This document shows positions 48,126-64,000 of a stretch of DNA of 64,000 bases, piece by piece (position 1 is the first letter of the stretch; every line of letters starts with the position of its first letter). The notes below the pieces were generated by a model, which worked only from the letters and a program-made list of their open reading frames with translations, was not told the origin of the DNA and did no database searches. The position numbers and the translations under genes were made by a program. This DNA comes from Engraulis encrasicolus. Its lineage: Eukaryota; Chordata; Actinopteri; Clupeiformes; Engraulidae. Location of the stretch: NCBI RefSeq assembly GCF_034702125.1, contig NC_085868.1, forward strand, positions 27,244,701 to 27,308,700. Reading direction: 5' to 3'.

Positions 48126-49353
48126 CATCATGATTAGCCTACTACTACTATTACTACTACCAGTACTACTACTATTAACTGCCTCTGTAGGAGTATGTAT
48201 AATCACAATCATAATCAAATTATTTCTTATTACATTTCAATTACATGGTAAGTACATCCCAGCCATGGTAATGCAGTTTAGATGGTGTATCTCCATATCC
48301 ATCGAAAAAAGGTATGTGTTTGCCCCATAGGCCCTCTGACAAACTGTATACACTCACAATAGAGAAGTTGCCAGATTGTCTTTGTGTGCGCCGGCGCAAT
48401 CCATTGAGACATATTTACTATTGTGTAACTAGCCACTTTCGTTTGAATTTAAAAAAGTTTTAATTTAAATTTAAAAAATGAAAATAAGTAAAAGTAATTA
48501 AAATGTTGACTGTCAACATGAATATACAGTATGTCATCTGTATCATAATGCTTAAAAGCAGGCTGTCCCAACTCAGACATAAGGCTTGAGCACACACACA
48601 GGAGAATCCACTTGTTCAACAAGATGCCTTGATAGACACTTGGCCCTTGTCATCATCATCATCATACCTTATGGTGAGGGAGCCAGCCTTTGCCACTGAA
48701 AGCAATATCCGGCAGCCACAGATGCCATGTTTTGAGTGCGTTGGGAAATCATACAGAACCTCCCTATGTTGCAAGAGCCCTCCCCTCTCCTCTCCACCCC
48801 ATGCCCAAAATCCTTGTAGCTTTGTCAGCTTACCCAAAGTCCTTTTGAAATCAGCCAGCCAAAACTTTTTGTGTGTCCCAGCTCTCGGTCCTCTTCTCCG
48901 TCACGATGGAAGGGGAGCCTTTACCCAGGGGCCCGGCTAGTTTATTGAGGCGGTTTGAACTTGGAGATGGGCTTCCGCGAAGCACAGCAGCGCCCTGGTC
49001 CCTGCCATCCCGCGTGTCACATTGGGTGACCATGCATGAGTGAATTCATACAGTGGTTCCCCCCCGTGCGCGGCTGCACGCCACGCCCCTGTCAACTTCC
49101 AAAAAATTCATCACCAGGGCTTCAAATAATATGCATGGCTTCACACCGGGGGGCCTCCGTCCACCCCGCCATTGCCCGGAAGGACTGGCTGAAACATTTT
49201 GGGTAACAGTAATTTACAGTAGATACATCTGATTTTTAATTTTCTATTTTTTTATTTTTTATTAGAGCTTTTCTGGGTTCTACATACCTGTTTGAAACAG
49301 AGAGCTACACTGGGTTGTGTTTGTTGTCCACATTCCATCTCTATTCAGTTTAG

Positions 49354-49671
49354 ATGGCCGGTGTTTTTACTAGAGCAGAGGTCATCGTAGAAGTCACAAT
49401 CCTGCCTTGTATTTATATTACTCTCCCTTGTGTGCTGGACATATTGTGTTGGCAATTTAAATCATTTGCTAATTTAACTGTCTGGGAAGGTTGTGTATTA
49501 TTTGAATCGGAAGTTTCAAGAAATAGTAGGGTCAGGTATGTGGCAGTTTTTGATGCCACAATGTTCAACTTTGTAATCAAGAACAGGTTAACTGACCCAC
49601 TGAGAGAGGACAATGTTTATACATATGGAGTTACACTAAACAGAAAGAGACCAGATGATCCAGATAAGTAG
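49354..49671 (+). pseudogene. Possible immunoglobulin V-like exon relic
   Basis: The open stretch follows an acceptor-like cattcagtttag. It reads EVTILPCIY, ILCWQF, then a second Cys, then RYVAVFD, FNFVIKN and DNVYTYGV. This order resembles strands B, C, D-E and F of a V-set domain of the CD300/pIgR or TIM type, with the F-strand Cys replaced by Tyr. No signal peptide, membrane segment or partner exon was found. The match is weak and could be chance. Confidence 0.25.
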
Positions 49672-50861
49672 CTCATCATGCACTTACTGACAACCCATTT
49701 TACCTGGACGTCTATGAATAACCCAACATAAATATCACAAGGAGAAAATCTACACACTGTACAAGTATGCACTTTACAGGCCTACTCTATGTTCTACAAT
49801 CTAACATTCTGAAGAACAGTCTGATAAATAAAATCAACGAGCTATATTCTGCCATCTTTTCCAAACTGAAAATATGATGTCGACTTGGTGACAAAAGCTC
49901 AACATCGCCTTCTAAAGTATGGGGAAATTATTTGTGGAAGTGAGACATACTGGACCATTGAAATCAAAGGGTTGTACAGTATACAGAATGTATATTTCAA
50001 TGAGGGCTACTGTAATGTGACAAGACGTCTCCTACAGAAGAACAACAATATTACATTGTTTGATAACAGTTATGATCATTTAATGTGCTTGGAATGCATC
50101 TGTCAATCAAAAATAAGGCACTAGATTTATTTCCATTTCCATTGCAAATCATATTCCTTGCAGGCTTCCTATGACCTAAAAAACTAATTATCATCATGAT
50201 ATGCTTCTTCATTGTCATTGTCACCATAACCACCACCAACACCTGGGGAGCTATTCCAAGAAGGTGGCTCAGGAGTAAACCAGTTTTTACCTGGAGCGAC
50301 ACATCTGTTCATAAAAGAGTCACTCTGGAGTCCTCATTTTGTTAATTAAATGATGTCTGCTGGCTCTCCATCTACTAGCAGGGTTACCACTTCCTAAATG
50401 TTAACTTTGCGAGGTTTAACCATTAAACCATGTTCTTGGAATACCCTGATATACAGTATAATAGAAATATACACAACAAAAAAATACAGTGTGCATCATC
50501 TAATTGAATCATTTCCCTTTGAACCTCTGTTTTCAGCCACTAGATGGCGTAAAGCCTCTATGTTACGTCAATGTCCAGTCCATGACTGGAACGGATAATT
50601 ACCCCCTCACTCTCCAGAGAAGAACACGGTATACTGTAAAAGAAAATACGAGCAAATCTAATCTTTTTTTCACTGCTATGATAAAGGAAATGTGTTGAAG
50701 ACATGTATTGATGTTAATTTTTGTAAACAATGGCCATCTGTCATTTCCTGTGCGATCGAGCTTTAAGGGTGCAAGTCCATGTACTGTAGTTGCTCCCGTC
50801 TTTTCCTTTTCCTTGTGGCCTCACGACGTAAAGTTTGACACGATTGATTGATGATCAAAGT

Positions 50862-55881
<5,020 letters not shown>

Positions 55882-56253
55882 GATGCTGCTGCCACTGCTG
55901 CTGCTGCTGCTGCTGCTGCCGCCTCAGCTGCTGTCCTGGCCTCCTCCTCTGCTGTCCTGGCTGTCTCCTTACCCTGCTCTCTCAGGGCTGCTGCCTCTCC
56001 TCTCCTCTCCTCTCCTGCTGCGGCTTGTTAGTCGTAGAGGTCAAGGGTTAAGTGGCCTGTGCATGGAATACGTTCAAAATGACTGGGTCAAAATTCAGTA
56101 CAGTATAATATAGCCATGGGTAGGCCTACTTTGGGGTTGCTTAAAATTATGTTCAAGCATAAATCCACATATCCTGCTGACAGTATTGCAGAAAATACCC
56201 ATTGTGCACATTTATACCTGTTTACCATTACCACCATAGTGTTGCATATACTT

Positions 56254-56291
<38 letters not shown>

Positions 56292-56473
56292 CATCCTGCG
56301 CGTGCCTGTGTGTGGATGAGTGCATGTGTGTGTTTGTGTGTGCACTGCGCCCTCATGATTACTTTGTGCGCCCGCATGTTTTTTTTTTTTGGGGGGGGTG
56401 AATGAGGGTATTGAATACAGGGCTGTCTATAAAGTTAAGCCAACAAGACCAAAAACAAGTTGGCCCTACCGTG

Positions 56474-56655
56474 TCTGATATGGTGGGGCACTCGTCTACT
56501 AACTACGCCGCCGACCCAGGTTCGATTCCTGGCCCGGGTCCTTGGCCTGCCCTTCCCTGTCTTTCTCTCCCCACTTGCTTCCTGTCTCTACTTCACTGTC
56601 CTGTCTGAGACAAACAATAAAGGCTTGCAAAGCCCCCAAAAAATACTTAAAAAAA
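56474..56655 (+). repeat. tRNA-derived SINE (family B), best-preserved copy
   Basis: It has the B box GGTTCGATTCC, then TCTTTCTCTCCCCACTTGC, CTTCACTGTCCTGTC and AATAAAGGC before an A run. It lies in the long 5' intron of the beta connexin. Confidence 0.8.
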
Positions 56656-56792
56656 AAGACCAAAACCAAGTTGTCTCTTGAACAAACCAAGTGGCTGCAG
56701 TGGATTAGGCGCTTCAGGTCCACTAAGCATGTGGTGACATGGTGGGAAAAGCCTCATAAAATGAACAACACCTCCCCTCGCAGTGTTGGAAG

Positions 56793-57080
56793 TTGTGAAG
56801 TGAAGTGAAAGCCCATTGGGAAACTCCCATTGTCATTGTGACACAGCACTCCACAGCACACAAGTGAACACTGCACACTACACACAACGAAATTGCATTT
56901 ATGCCTCACCCGTGCAAGGGGGAAGCCCTCAATGCCGCCCATATAGGGAGCAGTGCGGCGGGACGGTACCATGCTCAGGGTACCTCAGTCATGGAGGAGG
57001 ATGGGGGAGAGCACTGATTGATTACTCCCCCGGGATTCGGACCGGCAGCCCTAACTTGTTATGTACCGAGCCTAATGCCC
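56793..57080 (-). repeat. tRNA-derived SINE (family C)
   Basis: On the minus strand a B-box-like GGTCCGAATCCC is followed by ATCAGTGCTCTCCCCCATC, CATGACTGAGGTACC and a long body ending GGGCTTTCACTTCACTTC. It is longer than families A and B. Confidence 0.65.
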
Positions 57081-58380
57081 TAATTGCCTGGTTAACACCA
57101 GACCTAATCACAAGTGAGAAGTGTCTTTCAGATCGAAACGATTGTGTAGAACTAAAGGCAGTATGGGAGTTCCCAGGCTAATGCCCTAAGCCCCAAGTTT
57201 CTATCTAATGAGCGTTGGAACCTCCATGCACTTTTATATACACAATATAAACTCAGGGTACATTTTAGCAGACCAAAGTTCTTGCATGTTTTATTATTAC
57301 AATGTTATGTTTTGTCAAGCATTACTCAAGGTTCACCTATAAATTGACCTTCAGTGAGAGTGGGAATGTGTACAGCATTCTGTCTCTCTGCCTGTGCATG
57401 TGTGTGTGTTTGAGTGAGGAATTATTTTCGCCAAAAGACTTGGAAATACTGCAAAGGCATGGATAGTATACTATGCTCTACACCCAACAGTTGAAGAAAC
57501 ATTAACATCAGAAATAGCAATACAAAATATAAATGGCGATGCCAGATACTGTATCCAAGAATAGGGTAGAAGATAATGTAGACTACTCACCAGTGTGGAG
57601 TGAAATAAAGGCAGAGAGAAAGGGTGGTTAGTTAAGGTAAGAGGTAAGGTGGGGAAAGGGAGGCGTGGGAAAGTAGTCAGTAATCTTGAAGAGGCTGTAA
57701 AAGCAATATTATTGCTGAAAGCCATTGATAAGCACTCCTTACGGTATAGGTGTTACTTAGAAGTTATGGCTGAACAAATTGTTATGCACATATTTTTTCC
57801 ACATATGCCAGCCCAGTCCCAACGTCCACAACTTCAATCCATATAACTGTTACTTATATATATAAAAAAAACAATCAATGATCTACTATCAAAGCACTGA
57901 ATAGAACAACAAATAAGTATTGCATTCACTTTGAGAATGTGGCCAAAGACTCTGTGGATTGTGGAATGTTATCTTAGCGGAAGAAACAGTCTCTAATGTT
58001 ATGCCATAGAGAATAATAGCGCTCTGTTCAAAACAATGGGCATTTCTTCAGGGCTCACTCCACTGCGCAGCAATCTGCCAAATCAACAATAAACTGAGTT
58101 TAGTGATTGTCCATTGATATAAAGGTACTACTTAGATATCCATCAGATTTTGCAGATACTGCTGCACATCATTTTCATTGCACGTTCTGTTGCACAAAAA
58201 GATTTAGTGAGTTTGGTTAATAATTTCAACATTCCGACTAAACGGGTCAGAAACACGCCAAACGCAAGTGGAAGACAACTGCACATAAATTGACATAGCC
58301 TATATTTCAGTGCAATTGAAAAAAAAGAGTAGCCCATTCACAATATTCCATTATCACACACGTGTACATTAAAAACTCAC

Positions 58381-58560
58381 CTTATTCTGCGAAACCTCGG
58401 ACAGGGCAAACCATTGTGCCGGTTAGTAGGCTACTACAACCTCTTCACAGTCGCTCTCGCGCTAGACTCGTTCCATCCCGCATTACAGAAGACAGTTGAG
58501 GAGAGCGTCTGTACAGGTGTTCAAATGCGCGCTCGTGGAGCTCAGATTCCTGTGGAGACT
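58381..58560 (-). other. Candidate non-coding first exon of the beta connexin
   Basis: The minus strand reads CAGAATAAG followed by GTGAGTTTTT, a good donor at 58380. The sequence above it is CpG-rich. Connexins usually have a 5' non-coding exon, and this lies 2.5 kb upstream of the start codon in the right orientation. The exact start and the acceptor near 56020 are not certain. Confidence 0.35.
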
Positions 58561-58569
58561 TTAACATCG

Positions 58570-58577
58570 TGACGTCA
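58570..58577. promoter_or_regulatory. CRE palindrome TGACGTCA
   Basis: A full CREB/ATF consensus site lies about 190 bp above the candidate first-exon donor, inside a CpG-rich patch (58440-58625). This is consistent with a promoter for the beta connexin. Only the motif is directly seen. Confidence 0.4.
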
Positions 58578-59197
58578 CACTCCCAGACGAGGCTACGCGA
58601 CGCTGTAGCCTTCTTCATGGCGTCTCTGACCGAAGTGATTAGTTGAGGTAGAATTTCAACTTTTAGTCACATTTGATGAAATCACATAAATAGGCAACTT
58701 GACCAAAAAGTATTTGCATGTTGAATATGTCTACAAGGTTTAATTACATTGAATTAGGCCTATCCGTTCCAGAGGTAGGCTACTCAGACTCAGTTTGAAA
58801 AGCTGCAGGGAAAATATAACAACAACAAAAAAAACCCAGCAAAGTTACTTAAATCAAGCTCATCCATGCGCACATAGGAAGGAACTAGAATTTCAGATAC
58901 AGAGTGATGAGCCAAGTAACCAGTGTCCTCTGGTGCAAGTCGACCTGTAAACAGAAACCTCAGCCCACTGGAGCTGCACTCAAAGTCTTTCTGCACGATA
59001 GAGGTGCCCCTTCATCTCATAAACAAATGCCCACATGTGTGCCAAGGGGCAAAGAGCTTGCATGGTCTCTCCCTGACAGTGGTCTTCTTTCAGCCTGCAC
59101 TCCCCGGCAGCTCCCACCATATAGGGTTTCCTTTCCTTAATGGTCCCCCTGCCATGGCACACTGAGTGACTGGTGAAGAACAGAGAATGCCATGAAG

Positions 59198-59422
59198 CAG
59201 TGGTTCTCAAACTTTTTCAGACCAAGGGCCACTTTGTCCCGCCAAAAATATTCAGGGAGCACCTGAATTGACAGTTGATGGATGCTTTTGACACTGATCA
59301 TTTCGATGCAGATCACTTACTGTGATTAAAATATGACTTCAGCTTTGTTTAGTCTTGGAAAGTAGAATTCCCCTCGCGGACCACCTGAGCTCTGTCCCCG
59401 GACCACACTTTGAGAATCACTG
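59198..59422. mobile_element. hAT-type MITE, 225 bp
   Basis: The ends CAGTGGTTCTCAAA and TTTGAGAATCACTG are inverted, with flanks CCATGAAG and GCATGGAG (6 of 8). Confidence 0.8.
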
Positions 59423-59916
59423 GCATGGAGGGAATACAGGTTGTAAGAACTCCTGCAACTCTTCTGCAATCAGCAAGTCAGTAAGGTGTGTTCATAGAAT
59501 ACATGTGTGTTCCATAGAATGCATGTGTTCATTCTTGCAGTAGTTTGATTGCGACCATAAAAAACGGTGGTGAAAAGACATGAAAATGATTCTTTGTTAA
59601 CATGCAAAAGAGGGATTAAGCCGGGATCAGTTACATTTGGCCACATAGTCTATCTGACAATGGACTGCAGGAAAATTGGCTATTTATGCACTGAGCAAAC
59701 ACAAAGTCCTCTCTGTGTACACCACAGTAGATCTATTCCTATTGGGAAATGTCTGCCTGTCTTGCAAGGGCTCTCTCTTTCCCACTCCGATTTCTCTGAT
59801 GGCTCTGTGGATTACAATAGTGGACACCGGACAAAAGAAGTAGCCAGAGAGCCAGTCCAAGAGGAGGATAAATGGATTGACCAGGGCCCCCCCCCCGCCA
59901 AGCCTTTCCTTATTTA

Positions 59917-60095
59917 AAATAATAAATTGGGGGTCATTTTTTGTCTTTATTTGATAGGACAGTGAAGACTTTGACAGGACGCGAGTTCGGAGAGAGAGAC
60001 AGGCAAGGGTCAGCAAAGGACCCGACAGGAATCAAACCCGGGTCAGCTGCGCAGCAGGGGAGTGCCCTACTGTTAGCACCACGATAGGGCCCTTG
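59917..60095 (-). repeat. tRNA-derived SINE (family B), reverse copy
   Basis: On the minus strand the B box GGTTTGATTCC is followed by CTCTCTCTCCGAACTCGCG and CACTGTCCTATCAAATAAAG. The layout is identical to the 56474 copy. Confidence 0.8.
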
Positions 60096-60654
60096 GGGTC
60101 CTTTTCTTCTCATCAAACTATCGGGGATGGGTCCTCTCAAGACAGATTTCGACAGCAGTAGCACGTTCAGTCACTGAATTTGTGACAGGCCTGGGATTTA
60201 CTAAGTGTTCACAGAATGGTAAGAGGCAATGATGATACCCCCTCCTTGGCGTTGAAATAAGACAGTAATAGAGAAGACAAACAAGGGTTTTGTTTTAGCT
60301 GTGAGTTTTTAAAGGACTGTATATTTAAGGCCAAGTTGAGATAGCCTGCTCACCACTGACAGTATTTAAGTGCGGTTGCATGATGTCAGACTAACTTAGC
60401 TTCACATCTGATAAAGAAAACAATTTGAGGACATTGGGAAGTCAACTATAATGAACAGTAGAATGTCTTTACTGCTAGTAGACCTCAGCGACTATTTTCC
60501 TTTTACAATATGCTTGTCCATCAGAGTGAGAGTAATAGATTGCCAGGAGAGAGTGGAAAAGAATGTGACACGTCTTCAGGACCATGGACAGCGCCAGTCA
60601 TTAGGAACATTTAAAGAAGTCCAGTGGTATTATTACCAAGTGATATTAGGGTTA

Positions 60655-60983
60655 AAGAATCAAGTCCATTTGGAGTGCTACCAGGAACTTTGTTAAAACT
60701 TTGTAAAGATGGTGCTCTTTGGTGACAGGCTTAGTTCATTTTTTTTTAAGTAGAATACCAAGGCACTCATCTTCTTTGTAGTTAAAATGCCTTTATTTTA
60801 ATGGGCAGAACATAATTAAAACTCTTCGACGTGTTTCGACATGAAGCCTTTGTCAGTGACTTCCTGATGAAGGTTTCATGTAGAAACGCGTCAAAGTGTT
60901 TTAATTATGTTTTGCCCATTAAAATAAAGGCATTTTAACTACAAAGAAGATGAGTGCCTTGGTATTCTACATTTTAAAAAAAA
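60655..60983. mobile_element. GAAACGYGT-core foldback element with 14-bp TSD (copy C)
   Basis: The direct repeats TGATATTAGGGTTA at 60641-60654 and 60984-60997 flank the element. Here the unique part (60655-60739) is on the left, and the palindrome (60740-60983) reaches the right TSD with an A run. The core reads GACGTGTTTCGAC on one arm and GAAACGCGTC on the other. Confidence 0.8.
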
Positions 60984-61028
60984 TGATATTAGGGTTAGTT
61001 TCTGTATGGACAGGGAGGTTCCATAGAA

Positions 61029-61393
61029 CAGTGGTTCCCAACCTATGGGTCGGGACCCAACTTATGGGTCGCCAAAGATCCACAGGGGGTCGCGGAGCCC
61101 TCTTGATTTTAAGGGGTTTCATTTGAAATATATATAGCCCATGATGATTAGCCTAAATGACAAAGCATTTAACTAATACATGCATAGAAGCAGCAAATTG
61201 TAAGTGGTACATTAAACATGTATTCTATATTTGACCAAAGACGAATTGAGGAATAGAATAACTAAAATTAGTTTTCCCAGGAAACAGAGGGCATCTTGTG
61301 ACTCCGTCTTGTGCGGGCGCTCGCGTGGTTGGGTCACCAAAGCTCACAATAGTAAAAACATGGGTCCCTTAAGAAAAAGGTTGGGAACCACTG
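61029..61393. mobile_element. hAT-type MITE, 365 bp, TSD CCATAGAA
   Basis: The ends CAGTGGTTCCCAACC and GGTTGGGAACCACTG are inverted, and CCATAGAA flanks exactly at 61021-61028 and 61394-61401. Confidence 0.93.
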
Positions 61394-61610
61394 CCATAGA
61401 ACATATCCCCTTCGTCCCTTCCCCAGTCCTCCTCAGCCTAGACAGCGTGCACTATGTTCTTCAGTTAGAACCTAAATGTTTTCTGAGGAACCTATAGTGA
61501 CAAAACATTTATCGGAAGACCCCCACATTCCAAAATAAATTTCCTCAAAGAACCTTTGGATTCTGGTTCTTTGAGGAAACCTCAAGAATTCAAGAACTTG
61601 GAACTTGAAA

Positions 61611-61809
61611 CGTTTTTGAATACCCCCTGGACCTCATCCTAAGCCCCCCAACGCCCCCTTGACCTCACCATAAGCTTGTCAACACCCCCCTTAGTATAAA
61701 AAAAAGACTATTGTCCCCAATGACAACTAAGCAGTGGCCCCTCTCAACTGTATCCTTGTCAACGCCCCCCCTAGGGCTCCCCAACGCCCACCCCCGTTGA
61801 GAAACACTA
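61611..61809. mobile_element. hAT-type MITE, CAGTGGTTCTCAACC family, left-truncated
   Basis: It ends GTTGAGAAACACTA and shares CCCCCTTAGTAT and CTCAACGCCCCCCTAG-like blocks with the copies at 52433 and 36716. The left end is missing. Confidence 0.75.
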
Positions 61810-62089
61810 TTTTAGAGGTTCCCCCACAGTTATATGAGCTGAAGGTTCCTCTCTCAGGGGAACTTTTTAATTTGTTCAGAGTGGGAGCGGCGTGAACCTC
61901 GTGATTGCTCTGGATGCCAACTCTGGTCCTCCACCACCGCGCTACTCTGCTCATTGGTATGCTGCACGCAGGGCACCGGCGGGCGGCACACGCATCGGGA
62001 AGACTGCCATCCTCATCCCGGACGGAAGGGTCATGGATGGAGGCAGAAGCCACAGCTGTGCATGTCTGCATGTACATACTCACACACTT

Positions 62090-62121
<32 letters not shown>

Positions 62122-62167
62122 CGGAGAGAGGAACTGAATATAAATGAGTTATGAAATGAAGTGAAAT

Positions 62168-62294
<127 letters not shown>

Positions 62295-62382
62295 CCCATA
62301 CAGCACCCCCTTTCTTGTGGTATTCCTCTTGATCTTACCACTTGCCTTTGATCCATTACAGGAGTGCCATTTCAGCCTCATA

Positions 62383-62872
62383 ACATTGCATTGCATTACA
62401 TTTAGCTGATGTTTTTTCCGAAGCAATTCACTGTTATTGCAGGGTATTGGTTACAGCCCCTGGAGCAATGTGGGGTGAGATGTCCTACACAGTCTCACCC
62501 CAAGTAGTCAATTTTTGACTACTCAATTTTTGACACCCCAAGACTGCAATTCTTGGGTATTCCTTCCACGTCACATTTTGACTATGTCCTCAAAGGCGCC
62601 CCCTTGTGGCAGCATAACGTCATTGAGGTTAGGTTTAGGAATAGGTTTAGGGTTAGGCCACATAGTCAAAATGTGACGTGGAAGGAATACCCAAGACGTC
62701 AAAAAATGCCGTCTGGTCCAAGGTAGTCAGAAATTGACTACTTGGGGTGAGACTGCGTTGAGATGTCTTGCTCAAGGGTACTTCCTCATTACGTGTATAT
62801 ACAGTAGTGATTAGGGTGGGATTCAAACCTGCACCCATCTGATTTCAAGACAAACCCCCTAACCAATAAGGT
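62383..62872 (-). repeat. tRNA-derived SINE (family A), split by a MITE
   Basis: The two halves (62383-62486 and 62760-62872) join across the Mutator-like MITE. They share TTACAGCCCCTGGAGCAATG and CTTGCTCAAGGG with the copy at 34092. Confidence 0.8.
62487..62759. mobile_element. Mutator-like MITE, 273 bp, inserted in a SINE
   Basis: The inverted ends (ACACAGTCTCACCCC and GGGGTGAGACTGCGTT) are flanked by 10-bp repeats GAGATGTCCT and GAGATGTCTT. A 9-10 bp target fits Mutator-like elements. Removing it restores a continuous SINE (GAGATGTCTTGCTCAAGG), which confirms the borders. The interior includes TTAGGTTTAGG-type repeats. Confidence 0.85.
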
Positions 62873-62944
62873 GATGATACACAGAGAAATGTCGCCATGG
62901 CAACTGATTGCCTCCAAATGAATGAATGAATGAATGAATGAATG

Positions 62945-62945
<1 letters not shown>

Positions 62946-63010
<65 letters not shown>

Positions 63011-63330
63011 ATAGCACATTATCATACATAAATGTCAATGTGCTTAAGAGTAGAAAAAAGAGAAGAAAAAGAAACTACATTGTGTTATAGATTGTATGTA
63101 ATTAACTATCACCAAAGGCAGATGAGAATAAAGCTGTTTTTAATTTCTTTTTAAAACAATATACTGTTGGGGCAGTTCTAATTTGGACAGAAAGTTGGTT
63201 CCAGCATTTTGCATAATGGCTAAATGCCATTTCACCCTGTCTAGACGTGACCTGATGGAATAGAAAAGTTGTCTGCTGCTGATCTCTCTTCGATAAAATG
63301 TCATAGTGATTAGTCCAAACAAAATAGTAT
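62946..63330 (-). repeat. LINE 3'-end fragment with CAAT repeat tail
   Basis: A (CAAT)n tail (62947-63009) is followed by ATAGCACATT and a conserved-looking stretch typical of CR1/L2-clade 3' ends read on the minus strand. No reverse transcriptase frame is present. Confidence 0.5.
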
Positions 63331-63336
63331 CGTACA

Positions 63337-63659
63337 GTGTTTTTCACTGGGGTCGGGACCCATTTGGGGTCACCTGGAATTCGCATGGGGTCGCCTGAAA
63401 TGTCTGAAAGTGAAAAAAGAATAGGCCTACTAATAAATATTACTAATTAACATAAGTATTCAATATTCTCTTTGAAACACCATGTACTCTTAGTAATCTT
63501 AGAATACCATACAGTTAATATATATAGGTTTAATACCCTACTACAAGATATGTAACTCAGTCATGTTTTAATTTTTGTCTTGAAAAATGTGCATGGGGTC
63601 CCCAGAAATATGCGATGTCAAAATAGGGTCCCATGGTTCCCAAGGTTGGAAACCACCGG
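63337..63659. mobile_element. hAT-like MITE related to the 61029 element
   Basis: GGGGTCGGGACCCAT near the left end and GGTTGGAAACCACC at the right resemble the 61029 element. The ends are decayed and no secure TSD is visible. Confidence 0.6.
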
Positions 63660-63734
63660 GATAGTATGTACTGTATGACTCTAATTTATTTCCTTCTTTC
63701 TTCCCTGTTTCCTTTCTTTTTGCAATTGTTTATT

Positions 63735-63812
63735 TTTGTGAAGCACATTGAGTTGCATTTGTGTATGAAATGCGCTATACAAATAAACTTGCCTTGCCTT
63801 GCCTTGCCTTGT
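63735..63812 (+). repeat. LINE 3' tail with (CTTGC)n end
   Basis: GAAGCACATTGAGTTGCATT and GCGCTATACAAATAAACTTG are typical CR1/L2-type 3' ends, closing in a CTTGC repeat. A weaker copy lies at 33475-33520. Confidence 0.6.
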
Positions 63813-64000
63813 ATATCGTTGACCAGACATATTGCTCAAAAAAGTTACCCTATGTATCATCATCCTTGGGCCGCAACTTCAGTTTCACCTGTCTGGCTGG
63901 TTTATTGCCATATTGTAGCCTATTTGAGGAAATGCGTCCGCTGGCAGGCCGTTCATGCATTGCTGGAAAGACTTCAGTAAATCATAACAACAACATTGCT

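Larger units (their letters stand above)
46100..50860. other. Gene-free stretch between gja3 and the beta connexin
   Basis: It holds an (ATT)n tract at 48070 and the weak Ig-like relic at 49354. A non-coding first exon of gja3 is expected somewhere here. A GTAAAG donor at about 48927-48932 (minus strand) beside GC-rich sequence is one option, but I cannot confirm it. Otherwise I see nothing. Confidence 0.6.

Noticed and set aside
48927..48990. gja3 leader exon
   Set aside because: A GTAAAG donor exists on the minus strand, but promoter signals and transcript support are missing, so I did not call it.
55960..55980. Alternative leader exon donor (GGTAAGG) just above the beta connexin start
   Set aside because: The distance to the start codon leaves no room for a normal intron, and no suitable acceptor was seen.
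62623..62660. Interstitial telomeric repeat
   Set aside because: The TTAGG-like units are part of the Mutator-like MITE and are too few and irregular.
62947..63009. CRISPR-like or satellite array
   Set aside because: It is a simple (CAAT)n tail of a LINE fragment; no spacers are present, and the genome is vertebrate.

Overview
The window is vertebrate genomic DNA, almost certainly from a teleost fish. The evidence is split genes with GT/AG introns, fish-type connexins, tRNA-derived SINEs, many small DNA transposons with target-site duplications (TSDs), and a very high load of (CA/GT)n microsatellites. I cannot fix the species.

Three protein-coding genes are supported, all on the minus strand. 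(1) 1959-32988: pspc1 (paraspeckle component 1, DBHS family). Nine coding exons were joined by hand at consensus splice sites and give one open frame of 614 codons with a 20-glutamine run near the C-terminus. It is PSPC1 rather than NONO or SFPQ, judged from the RRM sequences and the C-terminal tail. (2) 44507-45937: gja3 (connexin 46 class, the lens gap-junction alpha connexin). It is an intact 476-residue single coding exon. (3) 51892-55881: a beta connexin of the GJB2/GJB6/fish Cx30.3 group, with the coding sequence split into three exons (280 residues), unusual because most connexins have one coding exon. The order PSPC1 - GJA3 - beta connexin matches human 13q12, where ZMYM5/ZMYM2 lie between PSPC1 and GJA3; no ZMYM gene is visible here.

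Layout: 1-1958, 3' side of pspc1 with a 680-bp foldback element; 1959-33110, pspc1, its introns filled with mobile elements (four long inverted repeats, a solo LTR, many hAT-type MITEs, a 2.4-kb hAT relic); 33110-40360, gene-free, dominated by GT/CA/CT tracts; 40360-45954, gja3 with a probable 4-kb 3' UTR; 46000-50860, gene-free; 50860-58600, the beta connexin with 3' UTR, introns and a probable non-coding first exon; 58600-64000, gene-free and repeat-rich.

Functionally, pspc1 is a nuclear RNA-binding protein, and the two connexins make gap-junction channels. Their adjacency is inherited synteny rather than a shared pathway. The most interesting signals are: three palindromic elements with 14-bp TSDs built around a GAAACGYGT-like core; a decayed second copy of beta-connexin exon 2 inside intron 2; several long hairpins in the pre-mRNA of a paraspeckle protein gene; and two faint immunoglobulin-V-like relics flanking gja3.
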